NCBI GenBank assembly: GCA_964556665.1
Contig: CAZKXU010000093.1
Location: 1 to 13,482, forward strand
DNA: 13,482 nt
Reading direction: 5' to 3'
DNA from: CAZKXU01 sp964556665
GTDB lineage: Bacteria > Bdellovibrionota_C > UBA2361 > CAZKXU01
Below are positions 1-5,928 of this stretch, piece by piece. Positions within the stretch are counted from its first letter, which is position 1. Every line of letters begins with the position of its first letter. The translations under genes and the position numbers were made by a program. Below the pieces are notes generated by a model, which did not search any database, was not told the origin of the DNA, and saw nothing but the letters and a program-made list of their open reading frames with translations.

Positions 1-3
1 CTG

Positions 4-53
4 GGGCAACGCTGCGCGCTATACGTGAAAAAACTTATTTGGCGAAGCACTAG
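4..53. repeat. Left window-end repeat, inverted partner of 13432-13482
   Basis: This stretch is repeated in inverted orientation at the other end of the window. Positions 23-42 match the reverse complement of 13443-13462 over 20 of 20 bases, and GGGCAACG at 4-11 matches CGTTGCCC at 13475-13482. The 11 or so bases between these blocks are less conserved and need a one-base gap. Positions 38-53 also match a second, shorter inverted copy at 13408-13423 over 16 of 16 bases. It could be a dispersed genomic repeat or the terminal repeat of a larger element. No transposase accompanies it. Confidence 0.75.
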
Positions 54-216
54 ATGGGCTAAATAACGGTATTTTTTAAAGGAGCCTTGGTTCCCGGCAG
101 GCATTGAAGCGCTAAAAGCTTCTGCAATCTATGAATCACCGACAGTAGAAAATTATACCAGCTAAAACCAAGTTTTTCATTGATGAGATATTGTAGTTTT
201 GGAATAATCTAGTTAT
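54..216. other. Non-coding leader upstream of the metallopeptidase gene
   Basis: No convincing gene was found here. A 32-codon stop-to-stop frame on the plus strand (67-165, ending in a TAA) reads plausibly as protein but has no start codon and was not recognised; it might be a gene remnant. Near the downstream end, TTGATG (180-185) and AATAAT (203-208) are 17 bp apart and resemble a weak sigma70 promoter. It would place transcription start almost on the ATG at 217, so a leaderless or very short leader transcript is possible. Confidence 0.35.
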
Positions 217-1197
217 ATGAAAATAAGAATTCTAATATTTCTCCTAATCCCTTCGATTCTTTTAGCTGCTCCTAAACAGTTCTGCATCTATCAGGAAAGT
301 GATGGTGCAATTAAGCAGGTAAGTGGCATTACAAATGTACCAGTGGAGTTTAGAAAGCATGCAAAGTGTTTCGCCGAGAAGCAGACCCTGACGATGGCTG
401 CACCAGGAGAGGTGGAGCTAGAGGGTACAATCCGTCGTGAGGAGATCACAACGGATATCGGTAAGATTAATATGCGCTGGCCGCGCAGCGCTGAGGAGCT
501 TTTTGGTCGAACGCCTCAGAGGGCTATGGTTGAGGCGCAAAGGGCGGTGGTTAGAGCTTTGCGAAATGCTGGGTTTCCCTCCACTCTTTTTGATGCGACC
601 CGCGAGTGGCAGGTTGTCTTTATGGACGAGAATGTGCCCGAGGAGCAGATTCCACGTCAGCTTGTCTCTAACTGCCATCCTGGTTGGATGACCCCACCGG
701 CTAATATTTATATCGTAGCACAACGCATTGCGGCAGGTTGCAGCGGCTTTAGGAAACTGGCAGGAAGGGATTCCGATGCAGAGCTAGCGGCTACACTAAT
801 TCATGAGATGGGGCATGTGATCGAATACCATCTCCTTGATAACCAGATTGCCCATCAGAGGCTACGCGCAGAGGGATTTGCCTCCTGGTTTGAATTATAT
901 GCGGGAGATCTAGCACCGATTATTCCGGATGGTATGACTGAAAAAAAACTTAATGAATATGCTGAGCATTCATATCTTGAATCTCCACAGGCATTTAACT
1001 TCCAAGGTTCAGCTCAAGATTACGCTCGAGCGGCGCTTTTCTTCCGTTATCTGGAGAAGAGAAAAGGGGCACGCGGAGTAGTAGATATGTATGAAATGAT
1101 GCGTACTGAGAGGCTGCCGTTATTCGATGCTCTGCAGAGCAAGCTAGGGATGAACATAGCTAAGATCGATCAGGAGATGAGAAAACTGATTCAATGA
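217..1197 (+). CDS. Secreted zinc metallopeptidase-like protein (HExxH, gluzincin-type)
   Basis: The 326-residue product starts with a hydrophobic signal peptide (about residues 1-18, basic N-terminus then a run of I/L/F), so it is probably exported to the periplasm or beyond. A zinc-binding HEMGH motif lies at residues 196-200. An AEGFASWFE segment follows at about 218-226, with Glu219 in the place where gluzincins carry their third zinc ligand. This HExxH plus downstream Glu layout is typical of the broad M1/MA-like clan, but no specific family is recognised. Cys23, Cys51, Cys153 and Cys175 could form disulfides. The start is supported by the signal peptide and not by a Shine-Dalgarno site, which is poor. 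The gene stands alone, 67 bp before aroK. The substrate is unknown. Confidence 0.75.
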   Translation: MKIRILIFLLIPSILLAAPKQFCIYQESDGAIKQVSGITNVPVEFRKHAKCFAEKQTLTMAAPGEVELEGTIRREEITTDIGKINMRWPRSAEELFGRTPQRAMVEAQRAVVRALRNAGFPSTLFDATREWQVVFMDENVPEEQIPRQLVSNCHPGWMTPPANIYIVAQRIAAGCSGFRKLAGRDSDAELAATLIHEMGHVIEYHLLDNQIAHQRLRAEGFASWFELYAGDLAPIIPDGMTEKKLNEYAEHSYLESPQAFNFQGSAQDYARAALFFRYLEKRKGARGVVDMYEMMRTERLPLFDALQSKLGMNIAKIDQEMRKLIQ

Positions 1198-1264
1198 ACA
1201 TAACCTAGCCTAACACCCCATTAAAATGATATCATAGCCTCAGCTTTACCGTGGTTAACCTATT

Positions 1265-1777
1265 ATGAAGATCTCATTAATTGGCTTTATGGGTGTTGGA
1301 AAATCGACCTTGGGGCCACTCCTTGCAAAGCGTCTTGGGTTTGAATTTATTGAGCTCGATGCTCTGGTTCTTAAGCGAAGTGAGATGGAGAGCATCCCTG
1401 CCATATTTGAGAAGGGCGGAGAGGGGCTATTTAGAACTTTAGAAACTGAGGTAGTAGCAGAGTTTGCAGCAAAGGATCGCATCGTTATTGCTACAGGTGG
1501 TGGCATTGTCACCAATCCTGCGAATATAGAAGCTTTACGGAAAAACGGTATTATTGCACATTTAGAGGCTAGCTTTGAAACGGTAGCAGCGCGACTTACG
1601 GCACAGCAGGACAGGCCGCTTTTTCAGGACATGGAGAAGGCTAAGAAGCTCTTTAATAGTAGGCGTACGCTTTATAAGAACTACGCCGATCTCGCGCTTT
1701 CGACGGATGGAAAAAGCCCTGAGCAGCTGTTACAGGATCTTGTTGATAAGTTAAGGAATTTAGTTCAGAAAAAATGA
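1265..1777 (+). CDS. aroK: Shikimate kinase
   Basis: This enzyme phosphorylates shikimate at the 3-hydroxyl with ATP, the fifth step of the cytoplasmic chorismate pathway. The 170-residue length is normal for the family. The Walker A/P-loop GFMGVGKST is at residues 7-15. Asp32 in FIELD corresponds to the shikimate-binding Asp. The Arg of GLFR and the GGG of ATGGG match the other substrate-contact positions. A LID-type Arg occurs in QDRPLF, and a late Arg-rich RRTLYKNYAD matches the C-terminal substrate-binding helix. No strong Shine-Dalgarno site precedes the ATG. It is the first gene of a three-gene aroK-aroE-aroD operon and overlaps aroE by 4 bp (ATGA), which suggests translational coupling. 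Confidence 0.95.
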   Translation: MKISLIGFMGVGKSTLGPLLAKRLGFEFIELDALVLKRSEMESIPAIFEKGGEGLFRTLETEVVAEFAAKDRIVIATGGGIVTNPANIEALRKNGIIAHLEASFETVAARLTAQQDRPLFQDMEKAKKLFNSRRTLYKNYADLALSTDGKSPEQLLQDLVDKLRNLVQKK

Positions 1778-2607
1778 GTCAGATTAAGGCTTCAACTAGG
1801 GCGATCTATATAATCGGCGATCCGGCTTTGCACTCACTCTCCCCTGCAATGCACAACGCTGCCTATGAGGAGCTTGGTATGTCTGCGGAGTATGTATACT
1901 TAGCTGCCTCTATAAAGGCAGCAGCGCTTAGCGCGGGAGTCGATGCGCTTAGAACTCTTGATATCTTAGGCTTTGCGGTGACCCATCCACATAAGATAGC
2001 AATTGTTAAGCTACTAGATCGCTGTGATGAAGCTGCGCAGGAGATTGGCGCAGTTAATACAGTTGTAAATAATGCGGGAAAATTAGTAGGTTTTAATACA
2101 GATTATATAGGAGTAGTACGAGCGCTTGAAGAGCGAGGAGTGATTAAAGGAAAAAGTGCGGTAATATTAGGTGCAGGAGGTGCTGCGCGCGCAGCATGTT
2201 TTGGGCTGATTAAAGCAGGGGTTGAGGTGACGGTCTTAAATCGCACGATCGACCGCGCTAAAGAGCTTGCCCTAAGATTTGGAGCGCAGTATGGAGGGCT
2301 AGAGGAGTTTTCTAAAAAGCGCTTTGATATAATAATTAATAGTACGCCGATTGGAATGGGTACAAAATCAAAGGACACGATCGTTCCTGAAGGGGCTATC
2401 TTAAGTGGACAGGTTGTCTTTGATATGGTCTATCAGCCTACGATTACACCGCTACTTCGACAAGCTAATAGGGCCGGTGCGACAGTAGTGCCTGGACATA
2501 AAATGCTTCTGCATCAGGCAATTGAGCAGTTTAAAATCTTTACAGGCCGAGAGGCTCCTTCAGAGCGGATGAATCGAGTTATGTTATCCCACCTAGGAGA
2601 GGCTTAG
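1774..2607 (+). CDS. aroE: Shikimate dehydrogenase (NADP+)
   Basis: AroE reduces 3-dehydroshikimate to shikimate with NADPH. The 277-residue protein has the standard two-domain layout. In the N-terminal catalytic half, HSLSPAMHN carries the substrate-contacting serines, THPHK carries the catalytic Lys, GAVNT provides the conserved Asn, and GFNTDYIG carries the catalytic Asp. A Rossmann half follows, with GAGGAAR as the dinucleotide-binding loop and NRT marking NADP preference, then NSTPIGMG. The C-terminal GHKMLLHQAIEQF block includes the Gln that contacts substrate. The THPHK motif differs slightly from the usual VTIPHK-like form but keeps the Lys. The ATG overlaps the aroK stop by 4 bp. The product feeds directly into AroK, and its substrate comes from the next gene, aroD. 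Confidence 0.95.
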   Translation: MSQIKASTRAIYIIGDPALHSLSPAMHNAAYEELGMSAEYVYLAASIKAAALSAGVDALRTLDILGFAVTHPHKIAIVKLLDRCDEAAQEIGAVNTVVNNAGKLVGFNTDYIGVVRALEERGVIKGKSAVILGAGGAARAACFGLIKAGVEVTVLNRTIDRAKELALRFGAQYGGLEEFSKKRFDIIINSTPIGMGTKSKDTIVPEGAILSGQVVFDMVYQPTITPLLRQANRAGATVVPGHKMLLHQAIEQFKIFTGREAPSERMNRVMLSHLGEA

Positions 2608-2610
2608 TAC

Positions 2611-3282
2611 GTGACAGTTCGATATTGCTTGCCTATACGTGTTGCAAAAATAAATGAAGCAGAGAATCTAATAGCAGAGCATGACCGTTTTTATTCATCA
2701 TTTGAAATATGGGTAGATTATCTTGAGGACTATTCTTTGCAGGCGCTGTTGGGGCTTTCAAGACATTTAGGTGAGAGACTCATACTACTTTTTCGTAGAG
2801 ATCGCCTAGAAGCAATCCGCTTACCTCTTAAGGATCGTTTAGCGCTTATGGAGGAACTTACTTCATGCGGATCTTTTCTAGATCTAGATCTCACTACTCA
2901 ATCGCAGGAGCTTAACTACTCAATAGATCTTGGTCTTAAATTGATTACCTCGTATCATAACTACGATCGCACACCGGATCGAGCTGAGTTAAGGGAGTTA
3001 CATAGGTTGATGTTGGTATATAAACCAAATCTGGTAAAGTTTTCCTCTTTTTGTAGAGGTGCTGATGAGGCTTTGGCGCTTCTTGATTTCTGGCTTGAGT
3101 TAAGGACGCAAACTACTCCTTCTCTCGTCATAGGCATGGGAGAGCATGGGGTCTTAACAAGGATTGTAAGCTTAAAATGGGAGGCGCCGCTTGTTTTTGC
3201 GCCGCTTTTGAATCTTCAAGCAAGTGCCCCAGGGCAGTTATCAAGACCGCAACTAGAAGTAATTAATGGAATCTTTAATTGA
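2611..3282 (+). CDS. aroD: Type I 3-dehydroquinate dehydratase
   Basis: Type I dehydroquinase converts 3-dehydroquinate to 3-dehydroshikimate through a Schiff base. The 223-residue length fits the family. His116 in SYHNY and Lys143 in NLVKFSSF match the catalytic His and Schiff-base Lys. Arg62, Arg184 in GMGEHGVLTR, Ser205 and Gln209 in SAPGQ match substrate contacts. Two positions deviate by eye alignment: FLDLDL has Asp94 where the family usually has a Glu, and FEIWVDYLED has Trp34 where an Arg is usual. Start is GTG at 2611 with a good AGGAG at 2595-2599; it lies 3 bp after the aroE stop. It is probably the last gene of the aro operon. The deviations may only reflect a divergent family member, because the key His and Lys remain. 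Confidence 0.85.
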   Translation: MTVRYCLPIRVAKINEAENLIAEHDRFYSSFEIWVDYLEDYSLQALLGLSRHLGERLILLFRRDRLEAIRLPLKDRLALMEELTSCGSFLDLDLTTQSQELNYSIDLGLKLITSYHNYDRTPDRAELRELHRLMLVYKPNLVKFSSFCRGADEALALLDFWLELRTQTTPSLVIGMGEHGVLTRIVSLKWEAPLVFAPLLNLQASAPGQLSRPQLEVINGIFN

Positions 3283-3314
3283 TGCCCAGTGATATATAGT
3301 TATGAGCGTTAGTC

Positions 3315-3336
3315 GTATTTACTCATTAATTGCGGG
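3315..3336. repeat. Short relative of the 13139-13250 inverted-repeat end
   Basis: This 22-bp stretch, with ACTCATTAA at its core, matches the reverse complement of 13236-13257 at 19 of 22 positions. It also resembles the left arm around 13131-13153. It may be a decayed single end of the same dispersed element. Confidence 0.45.
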
Positions 3337-3340
3337 CCTG

Positions 3341-3388
3341 TGCGAGCGTGGCTCAACGCACCTGGGGCGTACTACTGTCCGCCCTTAC
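3341..3388 (+). repeat. Degenerate REP-like two-hairpin unit
   Basis: A first imperfect hairpin (3341-3360, TGCGAGC pairing with GCTCAACGCA through a bulge) is followed by a second (3365-3384, GGGCGTAC, loop TACT, GTCCGCCC, one mismatch) and the foot TTAC. It has the same hairpin order and nearly the same sequence as the clean unit at 3421-3466, so it looks like an older, eroded copy in the same orientation. Confidence 0.6.
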
Positions 3389-3420
3389 GAAAACATTTGT
3401 ATTGTGACGAGGCGACTTTG

Positions 3421-3466
3421 TGCGAACTGCCGTTCGCACGATGGGCGGATTGCCATCCGCCCCTAC
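3421..3466 (+). repeat. REP-like two-hairpin unit
   Basis: Hairpin one is TGCGAAC, loop TGCC, GTTCGCA (3421-3438). Hairpin two is GGGCGGAT, loop TGCC, ATCCGCCC (3443-3462). The unit ends with CTAC (3463-3466), which reads GTAG on the other strand. Both stems are perfect. A GTAG foot next to a GC-rich hairpin is the signature of REP sequences mobilised by RAYT (TnpA-REP) transposases. No such transposase gene is in this window. Confidence 0.8.
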
Positions 3467-3498
3467 ACGAAAAAATTGTAAAAAGTAAAAATGATTAG

Positions 3499-3544
3499 GT
3501 AGGGGCAGACGGTAGTCTGCCCAAGATGCGAGCGGCAGCTCGCA
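3499..3544 (-). repeat. REP-like two-hairpin unit, opposite orientation
   Basis: GTAG (3499-3502) leads into GGGCAGAC, loop GGTA, GTCTGCCC (3503-3522), then TGCGAGC, loop GGCA, GCTCGCA (3527-3544). This is the mirror arrangement of 3421-3466, so the two face each other across a 32-bp AT-rich spacer, as in a BIME (paired, opposed REPs). The stems differ in sequence between copies while pairing is kept, which implies compensatory change. Confidence 0.8.
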
Positions 3545-3563
3545 TAGGGATGATCAAAATTAT

Positions 3564-3620
3564 TTTCTGTACGGGGACCCTCTTTTTTGCAAAAACAAGA
3601 CTTGGAGGTCTATACAGAAA
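3564..3620. repeat. Imperfect inverted repeat downstream of mntR
   Basis: TTTCTGTA (3564-3571) pairs perfectly with TACAGAAA (3613-3620). Inside, GACCCTC can pair with GAGGTC through a bulge, and TTTTTGCAAAAA (3584-3595) forms the apex. It lies 11 bp beyond the mntR stop on that gene's downstream side, so it could act as a weak terminator or stabilise the 3' end, but the T-run is not in the usual place. Confidence 0.3.
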
Positions 3621-3630
3621 TTAGATAGTC

Positions 3631-4053
3631 TTACCTGTCCGCCAGAAACCTGCTTATTGCACGTAGGGACTCTGTGCTAATATGGTGCTCAATGCCCTCT
3701 ACGTCTTCCTCTGCAATATGACTTGGAACTCCGAGTGTAGTTAAAAATTTATATAAAAGTTCATGTTTTTCCCGTGATTGTAATGCAAGCCTTTGTCCTT
3801 GAGCAGACAGTTCAAGGGGTTGATGACGGCTGGTGTTTTTTAAGTATCCCTCTAATCTTAACCGTTTCAAAGTTCGTACTGCTGTAACATGCGAAACACC
3901 AAGATGCTTTGCTACTTCACAGGTGCGCGCCTCTCCCTGTTTCTCAATTAGATAGGCTATGAGCTCAGTATAATCTTCGGCAGCCGCATTTTGATGTTGT
4001 CGACGCATTGCTTGAAAGGGCCTAGCGCGAGGATTAATTTTTTTAGTTGACAT
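3631..4053 (-). CDS. mntR: Manganese-responsive repressor MntR (DtxR family)
   Basis: This 140-residue regulator should bind its operators when loaded with Mn(II) and repress uptake. A winged helix-turn-helix spans about residues 27-80 (CEVAKHLGVSHVTAVRTL is the recognition region), followed by the dimerisation/metal helix region. By alignment from memory with Bacillus MntR, all six Mn ligands are present: Asp27, Glu30, His97, Glu119, Glu122 and His123 (the last three in EGIEHH). The Asp at the first site, where DtxR has Met, favours manganese over iron. A basic N-terminal extension resembles E. coli MntR. It has no C-terminal SH3-like domain. The gene is divergent from the transporter operon across 58 bp containing two operators, so it is probably autoregulated. 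A good Shine-Dalgarno site is not evident. Confidence 0.92.
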   Translation of the reverse strand: MSTKKINPRARPFQAMRRQHQNAAAEDYTELIAYLIEKQGEARTCEVAKHLGVSHVTAVRTLKRLRLEGYLKNTSRHQPLELSAQGQRLALQSREKHELLYKFLTTLGVPSHIAEEDVEGIEHHISTESLRAISRFLADR

Positions 4054-4075
4054 CTTGTTTTATGTAGCCTATACT
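4047..4075 (+). promoter_or_regulatory. Sigma70-type promoter for the Mn transporter operon
   Basis: TTGACA (4047-4052) is a perfect -35, followed by a 17-bp spacer and TATACT (4070-4075), one base from consensus. Predicted start is near 4082, giving a leader of about 30 nt with the ribosome site TGGAG at 4102-4106. The -35 overlaps the mntR start codon (4051-4053) and the -10 lies inside the first MntR operator. Confidence 0.75.
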
Positions 4076-4080
4076 ACATA
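4061..4080. promoter_or_regulatory. Probable MntR operator 1
   Basis: This is a perfect inverted repeat, TATGTAG, 6 bp, CTACATA. It covers the -10 hexamer of the transporter promoter, so bound repressor would block RNA polymerase. An identical-arm copy follows at 4082-4101. Assignment to MntR is by position and symmetry. Confidence 0.8.
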
Positions 4081-4081
4081 A

Positions 4082-4101
4082 TATGTAGCATCTGCTACAT
4101 A
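4082..4101. promoter_or_regulatory. Probable MntR operator 2
   Basis: This second perfect inverted repeat has the same arms (TATGTAG and CTACATA) and a different 6-bp centre. Its centre is 21 bp from that of operator 1, two helical turns, so two dimers would sit on the same face of the DNA. It spans the predicted transcription start of the transporter operon and the -10 of the mntR promoter. Confidence 0.8.
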
Positions 4102-4110
4102 TGGAGTCAA
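4082..4110 (-). promoter_or_regulatory. Possible promoter for mntR
   Basis: Read on the minus strand, TTGACT (4110-4105), 17 bp, then TACATA (4087-4082) mirrors the plus-strand promoter. The -10 is weak and lies in operator 2. The start would be near 4075, leaving a leader of about 22 nt to the mntR ATG. Confidence 0.45.
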
Positions 4111-4111
4111 T

Positions 4112-4996
4112 ATGTTTCGTATTTTATTTTTAATTATCATCCATGCAGTTACGCTTGAGGCGCAGCTTAAAGTTGTGACTACTACAGCTATGATTGGCGA
4201 TCTGGCTAAAAACATTGGAGCTGAGCATGTGACGGTACAGTCTCTAATGGGTTCGGGTGTTGATCCTCATCTGTATAAAGCAACACAAGGTGATCTAAAG
4301 TTGTTATTGCAGGCCGATCTAATTCTCTATAATGGATTACATCTTGAAGGTAAAATGGCTGACACTTTGGAAAATCTTGCTAATAGAAAAAAGGTCGTAG
4401 CTGTTACCTCGGAGATCTCTAAAGACGCACTTAGAAAGCCAGCTGAGTTTGAAGGGCAGTATGACCCACATATTTGGTTTGATGTGGCACTTTGGGTAGG
4501 AACGATTAGGCCTGTAGTAGAGGCTTTAGCAGAACTTGCTCCGCAGTATAAGGAGGCATTTCGAAGCAATGGAGATAACTATCGGAGCAAGTTATTTGCA
4601 TTAGATGAGTGGGTCAATAGTCAGATAAATTCAATACCACAGTCGCAACGTGTTCTTATTACTGCACATGATGCCTTTGGATATTTTGGTCGTGCTTATG
4701 ATATCGAAGTAGCTGGTCTACAAGGAATTAGTACAGCAACAGAGTTTGGTCTGCAGGATGTAAAGCGTGTAGTAGATTTAGTAATTGCAAAAAAAGTTAA
4801 GGCTATTTTTGTTGAGGCAAGTGTTCCACAACGTTTTGTATTGGCGCTGCAAGATGGTGTTCGTGCTAAAGGATCAGAGGTCAAAATCGGTGGTGAACTT
4901 TTTTCTGATTCAATGGGCGCACCAGGCAGCAGAGAGGGTGAGTATCTTGGCATGGTAAGACATAACGTAAATACGATAGTTAAGGCCTTAAAATGA
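4112..4996 (+). CDS. Periplasmic metal-binding protein of Mn/Zn ABC transporter (TroA/SitA-like)
   Basis: This cluster A-I (cluster 9) solute-binding protein captures a divalent metal, probably Mn(II), in the periplasm and delivers it to the permeases. The 294 residues begin with a signal peptide (about 1-17) lacking a lipobox Cys, so it is soluble as in Gram-negatives. Predicted ligands are His53 (DPHLY), His120 (DPHIWFD), His186 (AHDAFGYFG) and Asp266 (FSDSMG). The third ligand is His as in TroA/ZnuA, whereas PsaA-type Mn binders have Glu, so the metal is not settled by ligands alone. There is no His-rich loop of the sort seen in ZnuA. Context with MntR points to manganese. It is the first gene of the operon, with ATG at 4112 preceded by TGGAG, and overlaps the ATPase gene by 4 bp. 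Confidence 0.9.
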   Translation: MFRILFLIIIHAVTLEAQLKVVTTTAMIGDLAKNIGAEHVTVQSLMGSGVDPHLYKATQGDLKLLLQADLILYNGLHLEGKMADTLENLANRKKVVAVTSEISKDALRKPAEFEGQYDPHIWFDVALWVGTIRPVVEALAELAPQYKEAFRSNGDNYRSKLFALDEWVNSQINSIPQSQRVLITAHDAFGYFGRAYDIEVAGLQGISTATEFGLQDVKRVVDLVIAKKVKAIFVEASVPQRFVLALQDGVRAKGSEVKIGGELFSDSMGAPGSREGEYLGMVRHNVNTIVKALK

Positions 4997-5763
4997 ATAT
5001 TGCAATTGAAGTACATGACCTTACTGTGGCTTATCAACATAAACCAGTATTATGGGATGTGGATTTTAAGCTACCGGAAGGCAGCATCATCTCAATTGTT
5101 GGTCCTAATGGTGCAGGCAAATCAACTTTGCTTAAGGCGATGATGGGATTGCTACCACTATCTAGCGGAGAGGTAAAATTTTATGACCAGCCGCTTTCTA
5201 ATAGGCGCTCACTACTTGCCTATGTCCCACAACGCAATGAGGTCGATTGGGATTTTCCAATCAGTGTGCGTGATGTGGTGCTAATGGGACGATATGGCGC
5301 GCTTCCATTTTATAGAAGGCTTGGCAAGGCTGAGTACAAGATCGCTGATCAGGCGTTAGATCAGGTCGGCATGCTTGAATTTAGCAAACGCCAGATTAGT
5401 CAACTCTCTGGTGGCCAGCAACAACGTGTCTTTGTTGCGCGTGCGCTTGCCCAGCAAGCAAGCATTTATCTGATGGATGAGCCTTTTGCTGGAGTAGATG
5501 CTGCAACTGAGCAGGCGTTAGTTGGCATATTTAATAGTTTAAAAGCACAAGGCAAAACCTTGGTTTGTGTACACCATGATCTAAATACCGTGATCGAGTA
5601 CTTTGATTGGACAGTGCTATTAAATTTGCGGCTAATTGCTGCTGGCCCAACCAAAGATGTTTTTACACCGGACAATTTAAGTAAGACCTATGGAGGTAGG
5701 CTTGGCCTGTTAAATGAAGTTGCTGAAAGATTACGAAAAGGTGGTTGGGAAAAGCGGGCGTAA
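4993..5763 (+). CDS. Mn/Zn ABC transporter ATP-binding protein (TroB/SitB/MntB-like)
   Basis: This cytoplasmic ATPase powers metal import through the two permeases downstream. The 256-residue protein has Walker A GPNGAGKST (37-45), the Q-loop at Gln80 (YVPQR), the signature LSGGQQQR (138-145), Walker B IYLMDEP with catalytic Glu163, and the switch His195 in VHHDL. The VDWDFPISVRDVVLMGRYG block after the Q-loop is characteristic of the Mn/Zn/Fe chelate subfamily. The start overlaps the binding-protein stop as ATGA. The next gene does not follow at once: a 165-bp gap with a repeat pair and an unused Shine-Dalgarno-like sequence separates them. Confidence 0.94.
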   Translation: MNIAIEVHDLTVAYQHKPVLWDVDFKLPEGSIISIVGPNGAGKSTLLKAMMGLLPLSSGEVKFYDQPLSNRRSLLAYVPQRNEVDWDFPISVRDVVLMGRYGALPFYRRLGKAEYKIADQALDQVGMLEFSKRQISQLSGGQQQRVFVARALAQQASIYLMDEPFAGVDAATEQALVGIFNSLKAQGKTLVCVHHDLNTVIEYFDWTVLLNLRLIAAGPTKDVFTPDNLSKTYGGRLGLLNEVAERLRKGGWEKRA

Positions 5764-5840
5764 TAATTAAGACTGTGTACATAATGTCACTTACTTAAAT
5801 GAGGAGGCACAGAGCTAGTAGTTATTCACAAAGCGTAAGT

Positions 5841-5873
5841 ACTGGGACTGCGGGCATCCTTGCCCGCTTTGTG
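5841..5873 (+). repeat. Palindromic repeat unit, family B, left arm
   Basis: The 33-bp unit matches the reverse complement of 5885-5917 at 29 of 33 bases. It contains its own perfect hairpin GCGGGCA, loop TCCT, TGCCCGC (5850-5867). CACAAAGC at 5827-5834 can also pair with GCTTTGTG at 5866-5873, extending the local structure. Confidence 0.75.
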
Positions 5874-5884
5874 AAATAGCACTC

Positions 5885-5917
5885 CACAAAGCGGGCACGG
5901 ATACCCGCGGTCTCAGT
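5885..5917 (-). repeat. Palindromic repeat unit, family B, right arm
   Basis: This is the inverted copy of 5841-5873, separated by 11 bp. Its internal hairpin (5891-5908) has one mismatch. Together the two arms can fold into one long stem in the transporter mRNA between the ATPase and permease coding regions, where it might alter stability or relative expression. The sequence is unrelated to the REP-like units at 3341-3544. Confidence 0.75.
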
Positions 5918-5928
5918 GAGTTTTTAAT

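Larger units (their letters stand above)
3283..3630. other. Repeat-rich non-coding region between aroD and mntR
   Basis: This 348-bp convergent gap has no gene. It contains a short relative (3315-3336) of the inverted-repeat end found near 13236-13257, then three two-hairpin palindromic units (3341-3544) and an imperfect inverted repeat (3564-3620) just beyond the mntR stop. Any transcription terminators of aroD and mntR must lie here. No classic hairpin plus T-run was identified. Confidence 0.7.
5764..5928. other. Intra-operon spacer with repeat pair and orphan Shine-Dalgarno
   Basis: A gap of 165 bp inside an operon whose other joints overlap by 4 bp is unusual. It contains AGGAGG at 5802-5807 with no ATG, GTG or TTG within the next dozen bases, then two opposed palindromic units (5841-5917). 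The actual permease start at 5929 has only a weak GTGAG upstream. One reading is that the repeats were inserted between an original ribosome site and the permease gene. Confidence 0.55.

Noticed and set aside
67..165. 32-codon plus-strand frame ending in TAA before the metallopeptidase gene
   Set aside because: It reads like protein but has no ATG, GTG or TTG start in frame and is closed by a stop at 64-66. Too short to call, though it may be a remnant.
418..723. Open frames on both strands inside the metallopeptidase gene (minus 418-723, plus 437-691)
   Set aside because: They lie wholly within a gene with a signal peptide and catalytic motif, and their products look like frame shadows rich in Arg, Ser and Leu with no recognisable features.
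1226..1235. ATGATATCAT palindrome upstream of aroK
   Set aside because: Ten bases of AT-rich palindrome are expected by chance at this length and there is no second copy or regulator to support an operator.
4112..4996. Assignment of the binding protein as zinc-specific ZnuA
   Set aside because: It lacks the His-rich loop and is in a two-permease operon controlled by an MntR with a full Mn site, so Mn (or mixed Mn/Fe/Zn) is more likely.
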